64,000 nt of DNA from Mycteria americana. Lineage: Eukaryota; Chordata; Aves; Ciconiiformes; Ciconiidae. Of this stretch, positions 19,801-32,829 are shown one piece after another. Within the stretch, counting starts at the first letter, position 1, and every line of letters starts with the position of its first letter. The translations under genes and the position numbers were made by a program. Below the pieces are notes generated by a model. It did no database searches. It saw only the letters and a program-made list of their open reading frames with translations, and was not told where the DNA came from. Where the stretch lies: assembly GCF_035582795.1 (NCBI RefSeq), contig NC_134366.1, forward strand, positions 140,206,756 to 140,270,755, in the 5' to 3' direction.

Positions 19801-22800
19801 TGAGAAATGTTTTTTATTCTCCTGTTATTTTCTGATTATCTTTAGAGGTTTCCTAATGTTGTGCTCTGTTTGCACCGAGCTGAACCAGAGGAGTAACAAT
19901 TTGTTATGTGGTACTAGCTGATGTGAATAACATCCAAAGTGGAACATGTTTCCAGTTACACTGATCCGGTACAGCTGAATTTAGCCCTCCAGAGCTGTAA
20001 CCACAACCCTGTAGCGTGTTTTTAGCTCTTACTCAGAGTCTGAGGGGCAGAGACTACACAAGCTGGCTTCTTCAGGAGGAGGAGGACAATCATTGCCCAA
20101 CAGGTTGATCTTTTTCTCATGTCTAAAGCTCCTGCTGTGGCTTCTGCCTCTTGGGCAGCCTCATGTTCCGTACCCACCTTCCCTCTCTGCTGCGCCTCCG
20201 CATCCGAGACCTTTGGGAAGATCTTCATGGAGTATAAGATTTGGTCCTTAGGAAGAGAGCTGGCGTCGTTTCAGGCTTCGTGGCGCTTTGGTGCCACTGT
20301 ATGGTGAAAGACAGCTGACCGGTGCCGTGTACAAATGCGTCCTGCCTTCAGACAAGTGCCCTCCTTGACGTTAGGATGCCGAGTCCTCTTTTTGTCCTCA
20401 GCCCCCAGCCAGCGGTTGCTTAGTGAGTTCAGCCACTTTTCTCTAATGGATGGGCTGGTGTTGAAGGTGCGCATTGCGCTGGCCGTTAGGTTGTGCTGTG
20501 TCTAGCAGATTGCTTCCAAATGCCTGAAAAAAATGAAAAACCAGAACAAATCAACCCTCTTTCAGGCTGCTAAATACCAAGCGTGAAAATAAGCATGAGT
20601 GAAGCTTTTAATCTCACTTTACATGCAAAGACATTTTTCATACTGGCTACCAGAAAAAAAAAACCTCAACAGAAAACCCATACCCAAGTATGTAGGTACT
20701 CCATTTAAAAATTGGTTTCAATATAGCTAGTTAGGCGATCTAAAGCAAAAGCATCAAAAGTCAATAAAAATATAAGAGGTAGAACTACGTTATGGTGGAG
20801 ACATGAAGCCACGATTACATCCAAGTGGCAACAGCAAAGCATCTGTGCTTGCGTTCAGTCCACAGACCATTCCAGGAGCAGTCCATGATGGAGTACCGCA
20901 GCAGCACATTTGAACCAAGTTACTAGAGTTGCAATCAGTTTCCTCTTAATCTAAAATATCAGTCAAAAAGCAGCCAGAGAGCCTGATAACCAAGTCCTAC
21001 TTTTCTTCTTCTATTTTGCTCATTTCAAATAGTATTACTGGTCTAGGGAACAGTCTTACGGTATGATGTCCCTGTGTACCCATTTCACAGTGTCCGGCAA
21101 CCACCAGGAGAAGCCTCAAAACAGTTTTTAGTGACAAAGTGTTCTGAGATTTTTGCTGCCCTGAATTATTCGAGGTGTTGGAAGAAATGTTTTGTTTACT
21201 AAGCAGCAAGTACCAAAGGCAGTAGAGACTATCAGCTCCTGGAAATCAAGGACATTCACATGCTCTACTTTCCATAAGCACACATTTTAATACCTTATAG
21301 ATGTTAAAGAAAACTTACAGTATATGGAAAGGGAGAAATAGAATTTCTGTGTCTAAATAGGGACATTTACAGATAAACATATGTATTCAGTAGCTTGCAT
21401 TGCAGACTTTTATAGTGTAGATCTTCAGCCGAAGGGTTATGATTACACATGCCAGCAGATAGGATTGCGAGGCAGAACGCAGGAGCCACAACTTTATAAA
21501 GCAAAGACCTTTCAAAGGCCTCGAGCTCTCTCCTGTGCACGACTGAAGGTCTCCGCTTATTGCAGCGCTGGTGGCTGCCGTGCCACGTTCCCCCATGGAC
21601 AAGAGGAGACGGGTTTTTGTAAGGTGTAAGATCAGGCAAACAGCTTACCCCAAAATCGCCCCGATACCATAGGCTGAAGGGCACAGCTGAAGGCAGAGCT
21701 TTGCTCTGCGTGTCTTGTTCCCGGGACAGAGCTGTTACAAGGCCTTCCTTTCTTCTGCTATTGTCCGGAGTTGACAACAGTTATCATTTAACTTTTTTCC
21801 TTTCCAAACTTTCCTGAGCCCATATTCAGGGCTCTGCAGCAAAGAGGAGTCTACTTAGGCCGAGGTGAATTACTTGGACCCGGTGAAGACTGATCTTTTC
21901 TTTAATTTATTGGGTCAGTAAACTTTGATCCAGTTTTTATTTCTTCATTTCCCAGCTCTGTCCAGAGTTTGAATGGTGTGAATGCTGTGAAGTAAACCAT
22001 TCACTAAGTATTTCTTGCTTAAAATATTCAGCGAGACCTACACTTGCTGAGATACCTGTGTTTCGCCAGGAGTTCCAGTGAGCTGTGCAAAGCCCCCTCC
22101 CCTGCAAGCCGAAATAAATCAAGGAAGGCCTCGGGTGTGGCATACTTATCTGAAACTAATATCTAAAGCCTTCACAACTATCTCTTTTTCTCTCCCTCAT
22201 TACTGTTGTTTTTCAGCGGCTGTCAGGATCTGCTGCAGATGGGAAAATAGCTTTTCTTCACCCCCTCACCCTCTGTTGCCAAATATGTAATTATCAGAAG
22301 AAGCAGTTCCTGTAAAATGTGTTTTCCCATAAGAGCGCACACTTTTTGATCTGTGTTATTACAGTTTCATTTGATAAAAACAGTAAAGGATGCATAATTT
22401 CAAATGAGAGAAGTCCTGCTGACCGCAGTAACCTATACATTTGCTGGCTGAAATTGTAACATCATTTGAGATAGATAGACACACAGAGAAAATTCTACAA
22501 AGAAAATTATGATAGCATATCTTGTTTCCAGGGATGTACTGGAAGCTTAGCTGGTAAAAAGCACGCGTACTCATACTGAACAAAGAAACTACATGGTGCC
22601 TGTAGCAAGAAAGAGTTGGACTTGATGATGCAGGAGTTGCGTCCTGATCTGTGTTACAGGCATCAAAAGAGAAACATAGCAGCATTAATCCCTTTTGCGC
22701 AATTTTTTTCTTGGCAGAAAATGTTCGGAATTGCCTTTGAAGTGTCAGTGTGGCACATTATGCTGAACGACTTCAGCTGCTTCGTTCTGCCCGTGCGTTC

Positions 22801-24939
22801 CTGCCAGCACAGGGAGTTCAGGGGCAGCAGATGGGGATAGTGACATTTCTAATGGGAAGAGATGGGGAGGGAGGGAAGAGAGGGCAGCTCATGCCTGCAG
22901 AGCTCAGGGGAGAGAGGACAGGAGGAAGGAAATTTGGAAACTCTCCTTGCTGGCGTTAGAAATGACTGGACTTTGGAAATCCTGGAAAATAGTCACTGTG
23001 CACGTGTACTTGTCTTGTGGATCCCAGGCACAGGGCCTTGCTGCATGGCTGCTGTAGAGGGGTAGGTCCATAACCTCTTTTCTTCAAGATACATTTTACT
23101 ACTGGCAAAGAGACACCTTAAATATATGTATATAAAATATATAAATATATTTTTATATGTACTTATATGCATATATATGTATTTGGCCAGATAATTTATA
23201 ATAGCTTCCCAAAGCTTCTATCTGAAAAAAAAAACACCCTTTTTTTTTTGCTTGGGCTTTATCCTAAACAGCTGCCTTAGCTACAGGTGTTGTGTTTTTA
23301 AATTTAAATTTCTTACTAAGAAAACTAACTAGAAGACATAACTAAGAAAGCAAAACTTTTAATAGCAAACCTGGCTCGTTGCTCACAGGAGGGAATGGTC
23401 GCTCATTCTGACTATTAAGGTCCCCATCTGTCCATTTTCCTGCCCTGCACAAAACCTTCAAGTACTACAGAGTAGATGATAATTTTTTCTTAAGTTGTAA
23501 CTTCTGCTAACTGGGCACATCCACTGTGGTTTTTGTTCTCCAAGAGGCTTGGTATCTCTCCTGAAGAAGTACCTCCATACTGATTATGAAGCTGGATTAA
23601 TTCTTATATACATTCTGTTCAGCCAGATTCAATTTAGACTTTTCACGGTATTACCCGTATTTTTTGTATTTTTAATATAGTAGTGTAGTTTAACAATTTC
23701 AGTAATGCAAATTTAAAAAAAAAAAACACAGCCCTACAATAAGTAAAGATAAATACAGAAAAGCAAAATTTTAGCATTAGTCCTCTGAAAGCAAGGAAAG
23801 TCTGTCTCATAAGTCTGCATCTTATGAGATGCATAAAGGAGGAAATAATCAAACAAAACATAATGCATACGAGAGTGAGCTGTTGTTCACTTTGATCCTA
23901 AATTAATTTGACCCTGTTTTAGAACAACTTGACTTTATTTCACATCTGAATATCAGCTGAACAGACTGGTAGTTATCTTTTGTAATCATATATTGCACTG
24001 AAGCAATCTGCCCTATGTCAGTGGACATGGCATGTAGCGGAATTTTCTTTATATCTTTAAAGCATTAAAGGTGCTTTAATAGCATAGATATAACATAGAC
24101 AGAACAATGAACATCATTAATGAAAGTTTCACATATGACTGTCAGAAAAACAGCCTGTCAGCAGCAATATACCTTTCTGATTCCTCAAGCTACCTTCCAG
24201 TGACTCTGACTGCTAGGTATACAGTTTCTCTAACCTGTAAAAGTTTTGGTGACTTTAATATTCTAATTATGGAGGAAAGAGGTTCCTAAAAAAAATCTAA
24301 AGTAATTGCTTATCTAGGACAATCCAAAATACTAAAATAAAGAAAAACTATTCTCAGATGAGTAATAGGGGAAAAAAAAAGTGGTTGTGTGAAATAAATA
24401 ATTTTGATAACTTCAGAATGTTGTGTATTTGTTTAGACCAAATAACTTAAAAATAGTAGGTTTCAACTCACTCAAATTTGAGATGTGTCAGCAAATAAGA
24501 AATATTTTTCTACTTTTTGTTTTTCAAAAATTGGCATTATTCAAGGAAAGACCGTTGTGCCACAAAATCGTTGTGATTCTGCTGATAAGCCAGGAGTCAA
24601 TCTGTGATAGTCATACTCATATTAGTATCTATTTGACAATCTGAGTTGTCCTATAGGGTACAGGTGCACAGCCCAGTTCTAAATGACTTTATATGCCTTC
24701 TTCTGGAATTGGTATGCAAAGGGCAACATTAAAACTTTACAAACAGTACGACAGGAAGCAAGATGTCGGGGGGAGCAGATCAAACCATATATTTTAACTT
24801 TGTAAATTATAATTTTCTTCGAGTACTTTTGGTATTACAAAAAGCAAATGCTGTAACAACTAGAACAAATAAACACACCAATATACCTCCTCCTTATGCA
24901 CCTTTAGGAGTATATGGCTAGGGTAACCAAAATTTAGAA
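19801..24939. other. Start of the gene desert, no coding exon found
   Basis: Unique-looking AT-rich DNA. Short open frames (up to about 136 codons, e.g. minus strand 21367-21777) show no recognisable protein. An AT-rich simple-sequence tract lies at 23,120-23,184. Confidence 0.5.
23120..23184. repeat. AT-rich low-complexity tract
   Basis: Alternating TATA, ATGTATAT and ATATAAAT units over about 65 bp. Confidence 0.85.
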
Positions 24940-25090
24940 TCTAATTGAATTGAATCAAATTGAATCAAATAGAATCGAATCGAATAGAATAGTTCAGATG
25001 GAAGGGACCTACAACAACCATCTAGTCCAACTGCCTGACCACTTCAGGGCTGACCAAAAGTTAAAGAATATTTTAGTGACATCTTGGACC
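24940..25090 (-). mobile_element. CR1 LINE 3' end, older subfamily, with extended tail repeats
   Basis: GTTCAGATGGAAGGGACCTACAA and CTAGTCCAACTGCCTGACCA are typical of the reverse complement of a CR1 3' UTR, so the element runs right to left. The tail (24,941-24,992) is a run of imperfect GAATC/GAATT/AATCA units in place of the usual one or two octamers. Only about 100 bp of body is recognisable. Its right end is uncertain (25,060-25,130). Confidence 0.8.
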
Positions 25091-28000
25091 TGACTGGCCA
25101 ACTTCTGACAAGGCCTACTGGAGGTGTTGAGTGTCTCCAAGTCTTACTGCAGCTGAGAGCTGGACATACTCAGCAATATGTCTTTTCATATATCCCAATC
25201 TTAGCACAGTCATAATGCAAATGATTGTACTGAAGTATAGATGAGAAGTCTGTGATAAAATAAAGAAATGATATTTCTTTCCAGGCTGGTATTGGTTCTA
25301 CTGCAAATGTTTTATACAAAAGTTACTTGATTCAAGATGCTGAGCCTGCATGTCTGTGAGTGGGACAGGGGAGCAACACAGGAGGGAATGCCTTCTTCTG
25401 GCCTCGCTGGAGGGGCAGCACGCTGCAAAGTCCACAGTCACTGTCACTGCCGTGCTGGGAGTGGAAACATGGCTACTCCCTGTTTTACTGCTGCTCCATC
25501 GGTAGGTACAGCCAATCCTTGTGATAGTCCACTTCTTCACCCCCAAATCACAGTGTTCAGGGGAGAAAATATGGAATAAAGTGATAAATATAATTTCAGT
25601 TTTGAAAATGTGGAAGAAAATAAGGAAGAAAGTATAGGTGGGGTAAACAGTTACATAAAATATACAATCAATCGCAAGATGTTTGAAATATTTATAGACA
25701 AAACATTGCAGTATCAGTGAGTCAGGCACTAATATTAGGTTTATTTGAAAGAGGAGACTTTCTCCAAACATTCTGTCAATACAACAAGGATGACTAAGAC
25801 ACCATAATTCTGTGAGAAGAGCTAAAAGTCACCGTAAGCTCAAGGTATTCAGCAATTACAATTATAATGATCTGTTTTTTTAATACTTGGATTGCAGTGG
25901 TGCCTTCTGTAAGTAGCTTGTAATCAGGACTGTTGCTTCCCTGCTGCGTACTGTATAAATATTTATGAAATTAGTAAAATAGTATTTTAAGGGTTCTTTG
26001 AAATGTGAATCATGGCCAGATCCAAAGCACCTACCAAGCATCTAGCCCCAAGAGAGTGATCCAGAATCCCTTAATTCTGCAGTGAGACTGTTTGACATCT
26101 CCAAAGAGCAACCCATAAATCCTACACAATGAGGGGACTGGTTTGATGAAGTGCAAGACAACTTTCTGCTGAGGATGGCAGACAAACTGAATTAATTCTT
26201 ATTTTCCAATGCAATTTCCACTGTAATTCATATTTTAAAGCATTAACAGCCTGAAAAGCATATAGCATGACACAGCAAAGTATATACCAGAATGTAAGCA
26301 CAAGGATTTTGCTGGAATACCAAGCTGAAAATAGAGCCAGATGCCTAACTGTGATGGGTCTTGACTGTATGCATTGTTTGGATGTTTAAATTGATGTTAC
26401 GTGGGTTTGATATCAAATTCAGCCTTTTTTTGCAATGGTCTCACACATTTCCAAGGGACATCACATTGACCACAGTTCTATGAAATATAAGATGGTAGGC
26501 AAACTAAACTACCTTATTTTCCACCACAGTAAAGTATGTGGCTGTGTTATCAAAAAGGTCCTAACACAAGAAGAACATTGATGCAATCTCTGGACCAAAT
26601 CACTGACCCTTTCAGTGATGGTTTTCTCTATTTTTAGGTTCTATCTGAAGGTTGAGAAACTAAGAAAAAAGCAATATATTTTGAGGCGCATTGCCCTAAT
26701 GTTCACTATAGTAAGGTGGAAACCTTTTGGTCTGCTGTCTCTCGGTGGGACTGGATGGTTTTCCAGTTTCCCAGAGGACATTCACGGGAACCGCTGTAGA
26801 CTTGTGGACCTGAGGAACAGCAGTGTCACTCCTTAGTGGACTGGGGTGGCTACTGCTAGCCAACATCCAGCACCTTCTTCTCTGCAAGGTTGTGAGCCTT
26901 CACCACGTCTGAAGTAGTCTGGTCTTATAAATTAATTTGATTTCCCTAAACTCACCATGGTAAGTGTCTCGTTGTGCACAGTAACACAGAGAGAATCTAG
27001 CAGTTGCATGGTCGCCTCAACTTTCTACACATGATAAGTTTTTCTACCAAGAAGAAATAAATATTGAAGTGTGAAAAACCCAAGCTGACTCTCATCTTGC
27101 TAGGCTACCACATTTTCCAAGTTCTTGATCTTAAATCCCCTACGTGAATTTGTGAATATTCCCATTTCCCTCCTTCCCTTAAAAGTGTGAAGCAATTTGC
27201 ACACTTGGAGTTGAAGCGAAGGCCTCCCCATTGAGTGAGGTTTTTGCCCTGTTACTGGGGGTGTGTTTTAGTTACTGCAGGACAGCAGGGTTTTTCACAC
27301 AAGCCAGGAACCGCTACTTTATAAATGCATATATGCTAAATAATGAAACTTATCATATCCTACAGGGTACATTTTCTGAGTTGTCAAGAGAGCATTATTC
27401 CCTTCAGGAGATCTTGATGCGCATGAAAGCAAACTGCACAATGTTGCCTGCATGCTTTATATTATTTTTACTCTATTGATTCCTGTTGGAAAAAAAAATG
27501 TAATATTTGACTATTTAAACAGGTAAGATAAATACTAAGATGTTCAAGACAGAAACGGAATATGCTCTGTTTAGGCTTTAAATTCTTAATAACTTTTCCA
27601 AAGTTGGTACCAAGCCCAGAATAAAAGGAGGAGGTTGGCTCCAAGTTAGTGCCTCACTTTGTAAAATCAACAACTGCTCTCTGAATTACAGTGCTAGGAG
27701 AGCTTATCCTTGCTGACGATTGACAGGCTATTATCTTGCTGAATAAAAAATGAGCAATCAAATGTGAAAGGAAGCTCTGTACTTGGAACCAAATTCTACA
27801 CATCCTTAAGCGTGACACAAACTTGCTTAAGTCAATGAAGCCATTTTTTACAAGGATTTTTACAGCTTGGCCCTTGATAAGATAAGTGCCTACACATAAT
27901 ATGCACTTGTCACTGTGCTCCTGAATGACTCAAAAGACTAGTAATGTGGCAGAAAGCCTTTCACCTGTAGACTGTCAGTTTGAATCTGTCAAGCAACCAA

Positions 28001-30584
28001 AAGTCCCTGCTGCAAGAGATTTTATGCAAAAATTCCAAGCAGTGCTAGAAGAATATTAAGGCTGCATGTAGAGTTATATACTCAAATTGGGAAGGGTTGT
28101 CACTCATTTTTAATGTGCCCCTTTCTGCTACAGCCTGATGATTCAGTCTTTAATAACCCAAGCACATACTACCTTTCGAGCAGTGCGGTACAGGCATTTT
28201 CCCCAAATCTGCAGAAACCTTTGCTTTGATGAACAGAAATCTTTATTCAGTTTCTGAACACCCTGTAAGTTTATCACAGTCTAAGTGAAGGAACACAAAA
28301 ATAAGCACACATTTGAGTGGCACTGTACATCACGGTCACTGTCATGATCAAAGTTTAGTTGTACTGAAAATGTCTTTCCTGAAAATTGATCAAGTTAAAA
28401 TACCGAAGCTGAAAGGAGGATTACCTGTTTAAACTATGTGGAAATTGGTCCCTTATATAAGCAGGAATATTAGTGATTGCTAGTTATAGATTAAATAGGT
28501 TTTGCCTCCTGGGATATCATTTGCTGTCATCAAATGAAATGCAAGAGACCTAAATGCTCCTTTAGCCTTTTCACAGGAAAATCTGAACAAGAATATGAAC
28601 ACGTGAACAAGGATCTCTCCTGAAGACAAGTCTGTTGCCTTAATTTTTCCAAGAAACTCCCCCTCTCAAGGTCTCCTTTTTTCTGAAGATCTCTCCAAAT
28701 ATTAGCAAATGTCCCTACCTCCCCTTACTACAAGACCTACTGTGTAAAAATCTCCTACAACACAGAGGGGTTTTTTGCTAGTCAAGTGACTCAGGGTCAC
28801 TCAACTCCACGCACAGGGTAAAGTTTTGAAGAAGGTTTTGTTGCAGGATTGCCCACAGGCTGGATCAGCACCTTTTTATGCTCCTCATGAAAAGAAACCT
28901 AAATGAAGATGGTAATTCATGTAGTGGTCATGCATGTTTCTTCTGCTGCAGCAGGCAGGGTTTTTCTCTGCAGGGTTGTATAGTATGACTGTCTGCAATG
29001 CCACACGGCATGCTTTAAGGAAAAAATGGGTTGAGAGCCCTGGAAAATCCTGTGATGCTTGGAATAGACAGAGCTGGAAAGTCTTTGTAACATTATAATT
29101 TGTTGGGATTCTGATTCCTGGTCAGCACTTACAACAGATTCACTATCAGGTCAAGTTTTTCAGGAGTTGCTGTTAGGCTGGAGGCAAAGTTCAGATTTAG
29201 TCATGCAGGACTGAAATGAAGAGAACTATTTTCTTGCTTAAAATGACGTGTTAATTATTCTACTAATTGAAACCAGGGTAATTAACTTGGAGAGTGATTG
29301 ACATCATGCAAGCAGAGTTGTAAGAAAAAGCTGTAGCAGTGATGCTGAGCCACAGAGGAAGCATGCAGCAGACTGCGGTCAAGGATCCCTTGTCCACAGA
29401 AGGGTACTTGGTTTGCACACTAATTGTGGCAAAAACTGCCCGTGATGGCTCAAGCACCTCCGCGGCTTGATGCTGAGCCCTCCGGGAGCTGACCAACTTG
29501 GCTGCAATGGTGAGCGTCCTACCACCGAGGTCAGAGACCTCCTGTGCTGCATGGCCCATCAGCATGCTGGAGGTGCACCTGGGCTGCTTCTGCAGCCACC
29601 AGCTCTGGTCTGGGCTCATTAACACTCTCTCCTTCTCCCCTACTCCCTGTTTGCACTGAAGGAGGAAGAGGAGGCTGTCTCATCCATCGGTGTGGAAATG
29701 GAGAGTCATCTGGATCTAGCAACAGCTGTGAGCACCTCTGCCCATAATTCAACACCGGCCTGAAAGTAAGGCTGGGAAATATTATTATTCTGTGGAAGGG
29801 AAGTGAGCAGCTTCTGTTGCCTTGGAGCTATTGTTTCTCTCTCTAGCAGGGCTGCTTTGAATATTAAAGAAACTAATAGCGATCCAAATTAAAAACTGTG
29901 ATTAACGTTTTGTACCAGCCTAGTGTGCTTATGCTGTGAGAAAGCAAGAGATAACAGAAGACTATCCAAAGCCTGTCTTGCAAAAGTGAACAAGTTCATT
30001 AAGTTGTGCATGCTGCACTAAAGGTATTTTATAGTGCAAAGTGACTCCTGTGTTGGCATTTGGCATAAAGCTACTGTTCTGGTGAAAGCAGAAAACATGT
30101 CTTCTTTAATTTTTAATTAATAATTTAATTTAACAGGAAGCACAATTTTTTTAATTTTTTTTTTTGTTGTGGTTTTTTTGTTGTTGTTGTTGCTTGGAAC
30201 ACTACTGTGAATATATCCTGCAATGGCATGTCCATGAGTGTTATTTTTAGATGCAGCTTTGCCATTCTTTTTTACAGGCTTAGTATTAATTTAAAACATT
30301 TTTTCTTGCTTCTGCTGCTATCTTCAGTTACCACCCCCATACCAGCCACATGCCCTTACACATTCTTTCAATTTTGCTTTTCAAGACAAGCCTCAGCTAT
30401 TCTATTTAAATGTCATCTTCTTTAATTTTTTTTTAATTTAAAACTGCTAAACGAAATTGGTGGGCATACAGCTCTTGCATATGACATGTATGGCTAAAAA
30501 TGATTGTTCTTTTAATCAGCACATGCTAGAAATGTTTATTTATAAAGAAAAACAGAAATAAGAAAATAGCTGATGAAAGAAATC

Positions 30585-30620
30585 GTGTGTGTGTGTATGA
30601 GTATATGTATGTATATATAA
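30585..30620. repeat. GT/TA simple repeat
   Basis: GTGTGTGTGTGTATGAGTAT followed by ATGTATGTATATATA. Short and interrupted. Confidence 0.85.
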
Positions 30621-30923
30621 AAGCTTTAGCAGCAGACATAGCAAAGGGGCTGGAGCTTCTTTTTAGCACTAGCTGATGCAGTTCAAGCTCCTACACAGCC
30701 TGATGTAGTCACCTTGCTGCATGTGTTCCCTTCACTCCCCCTATTTGTGTCAGGGCTGCAACTACCCTTACAGCGTGAATATGTTGAGTTTATTAGGGTG
30801 GAAGGCGTTTCTGCACAAAAGATCCTCATTAGATCTTTACATTTCCCTTATGTACAGATGTGGATCTCATCCATCAAGATAAAAGGTTACCTGAACCTTT
30901 TCTAAATTTTATAAAATACAGAC

Positions 30924-30944
30924 ACCCCCCCACCCCCCCACCCC
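30924..30944. repeat. C-rich tract
   Basis: Three runs of 7, 7 and 4 C separated by single A. It could fold as an i-motif, or as a G-quadruplex on the minus strand. Confidence 0.85.
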
Positions 30945-32829
30945 AAACACCTCTAACCAGGGGAAAATTGGCACAAGTTATTTCTCCTTGCAGGCTGTAC
31001 CTTGTGTTAAGAGGTGTTAAGCAGCCACAGCTTAGAGTATTACAACATTCAGAGTGCTGAAAAATCCAGCGATAATATGAAGCCAGTGCATCGGAACATG
31101 CACGTTAGAGGTTCTCAGAATTGGCTCCTGCATCTGGTTTTATTGGTCTTGGTCTGTTCAAAACTGAAGAAAGCACACCTTTTCCTATTGTTTTACAAGT
31201 ATTGGACAAATTCCACGTGGTGAAAGTTGATACAAATCCATTAACTTCATTTAGAGCCAGAAAGTCTTTGCAACAGTTCTGGCAAGGCCATTTGACACAA
31301 TGCAGTTTGGACAGATTTTTTTTTAAGTATTAAAAATTAATCTAAACTTGTGCTTCTGCAGGAAGTATTCCAATAGCAGTCCTACAGCAACAGGACTTTT
31401 CATTTCCTAGCTTTGAAACTCACCTGCTTGCTAATAGGCTATGTAGTTGCTAATGAGCAGGAATGGGACCTCAAGGATATTCCTATTAGAGCTGTAGAAT
31501 GTCTGTATGCCCCATGCAATGAGAAGGAAACATCCCCATATTTTTCACTGAAGTGCTGAGAAGAGCTAAATGCTTATTCCAAGAATCTGGAAAAAGAAGA
31601 TCCATAAAACTCAAACAGCGATTTTCCAAAGGTGATGTCTTGAGTCTTGGGATGATGACTTTCTGCTGCCACTGCTGTCAATTGTGACTGAGAGTGGTCC
31701 TTCGGATTTGCTGATAAAGGCACCCTGTGCTACTGCGGGAATTCGGTTGCCAAGCATAAGCCTGCTTTAGGACGTGGCAGGAGAATGGAGGGGCAACGTT
31801 CCTGCTGGAGCTGAAGTGTCCACAAAGGAGAAATTCTTCTGCTAGGTCTCCAGTCATGCTTTCCTGAAAGGGGTTTCACTGGAAACCTAGCTACGTATGA
31901 CAGCCATGCAAAGAGAGCTGTGGAGTGTGGAGACCCCAATTTTATTTCCCGGGTGACTGAACTGGGGAGTCACTGATCTCAAGCCTGTTTGGGAGACCGG
32001 AAAGCTGTGCCTGGAAGAGCACTCTGACCACACTGGACTAGGCACAGAAACCAAACTCTGCCCCTGACCAGCTGGATAAGAGCATGTGTGGTTGAGTCTC
32101 CTCATAACAACAGACTAACAGGTAGCCCAACAGGACTGGATATTTATTTAAATTAGAGACTTCAGTGCCTTGTAGCCCTCCTGGACTTCTGTATGTATTC
32201 CTCTCCAAAGGAATTCCCGAACAGCTTGCTTTTAACTGAGGTTTTACATCTCCACGGGTCAGTGTTAAAACTGAATGCAATATTTATTCTGACTTGTGTG
32301 CCAAGAAATGAAGAATTACAGGCCTGTGGGTTGCATGTGGCTTCAAATTTGGAGACTGTTCAGCAAATAGGAAATCCTTACTCTACAAAATGTAAAGCAG
32401 TCTTTTTACTGGGTTGAGAAAATACTGTACAGCAGTGTTAGTGACAAAAACTTAAGTGTTTAAGGATGAAGGTGTTGATGCTAGCAAAATGTAATGAAGA
32501 AAGTGGTTTATTAGACTTACCAGGTTAGCACTTCATTTACAGAACATTGCCCTATCTATTTAACAGCCAGCAGTGATGAGACTCTTGATTTCGTATCTTA
32601 CTAATGTGTTTTGCCTTTTTCTGGCTACTCCGTGGAATGTGAATTTAAGTCTAACCTGAAGAAAGAGGTTCCACACAATAATATTCTGCCATCACTTATG
32701 GATAAAAAGATTCACTTAGGTTTATACGCACATGAAAGAAGGAAAGTGCTTTGACCTTGAGTGGAATATTTGATGACTGATGAAAGCTTAAGGAAAAAGG
32801 AGAATGTAGTGAAATCTACAGCCTTAGGG

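Larger units (their letters stand above)
25091..32829. other. Intergenic desert, no coding exon found
   Basis: No conserved protein segment found. A minus-strand 157-codon open stretch at 25298-25771 and short frames at 29,260-29,760 have no recognisable product. T-rich and GTT-rich DNA lies at 30,150-30,195, a GT/TA tract at 30,585-30,620 and a C-rich tract at 30,924-30,944. The part from 31,600 to 32,830 is GC-richer and might include unrecognised 5' parts of the adjoining retroviral remnant. Confidence 0.45.
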
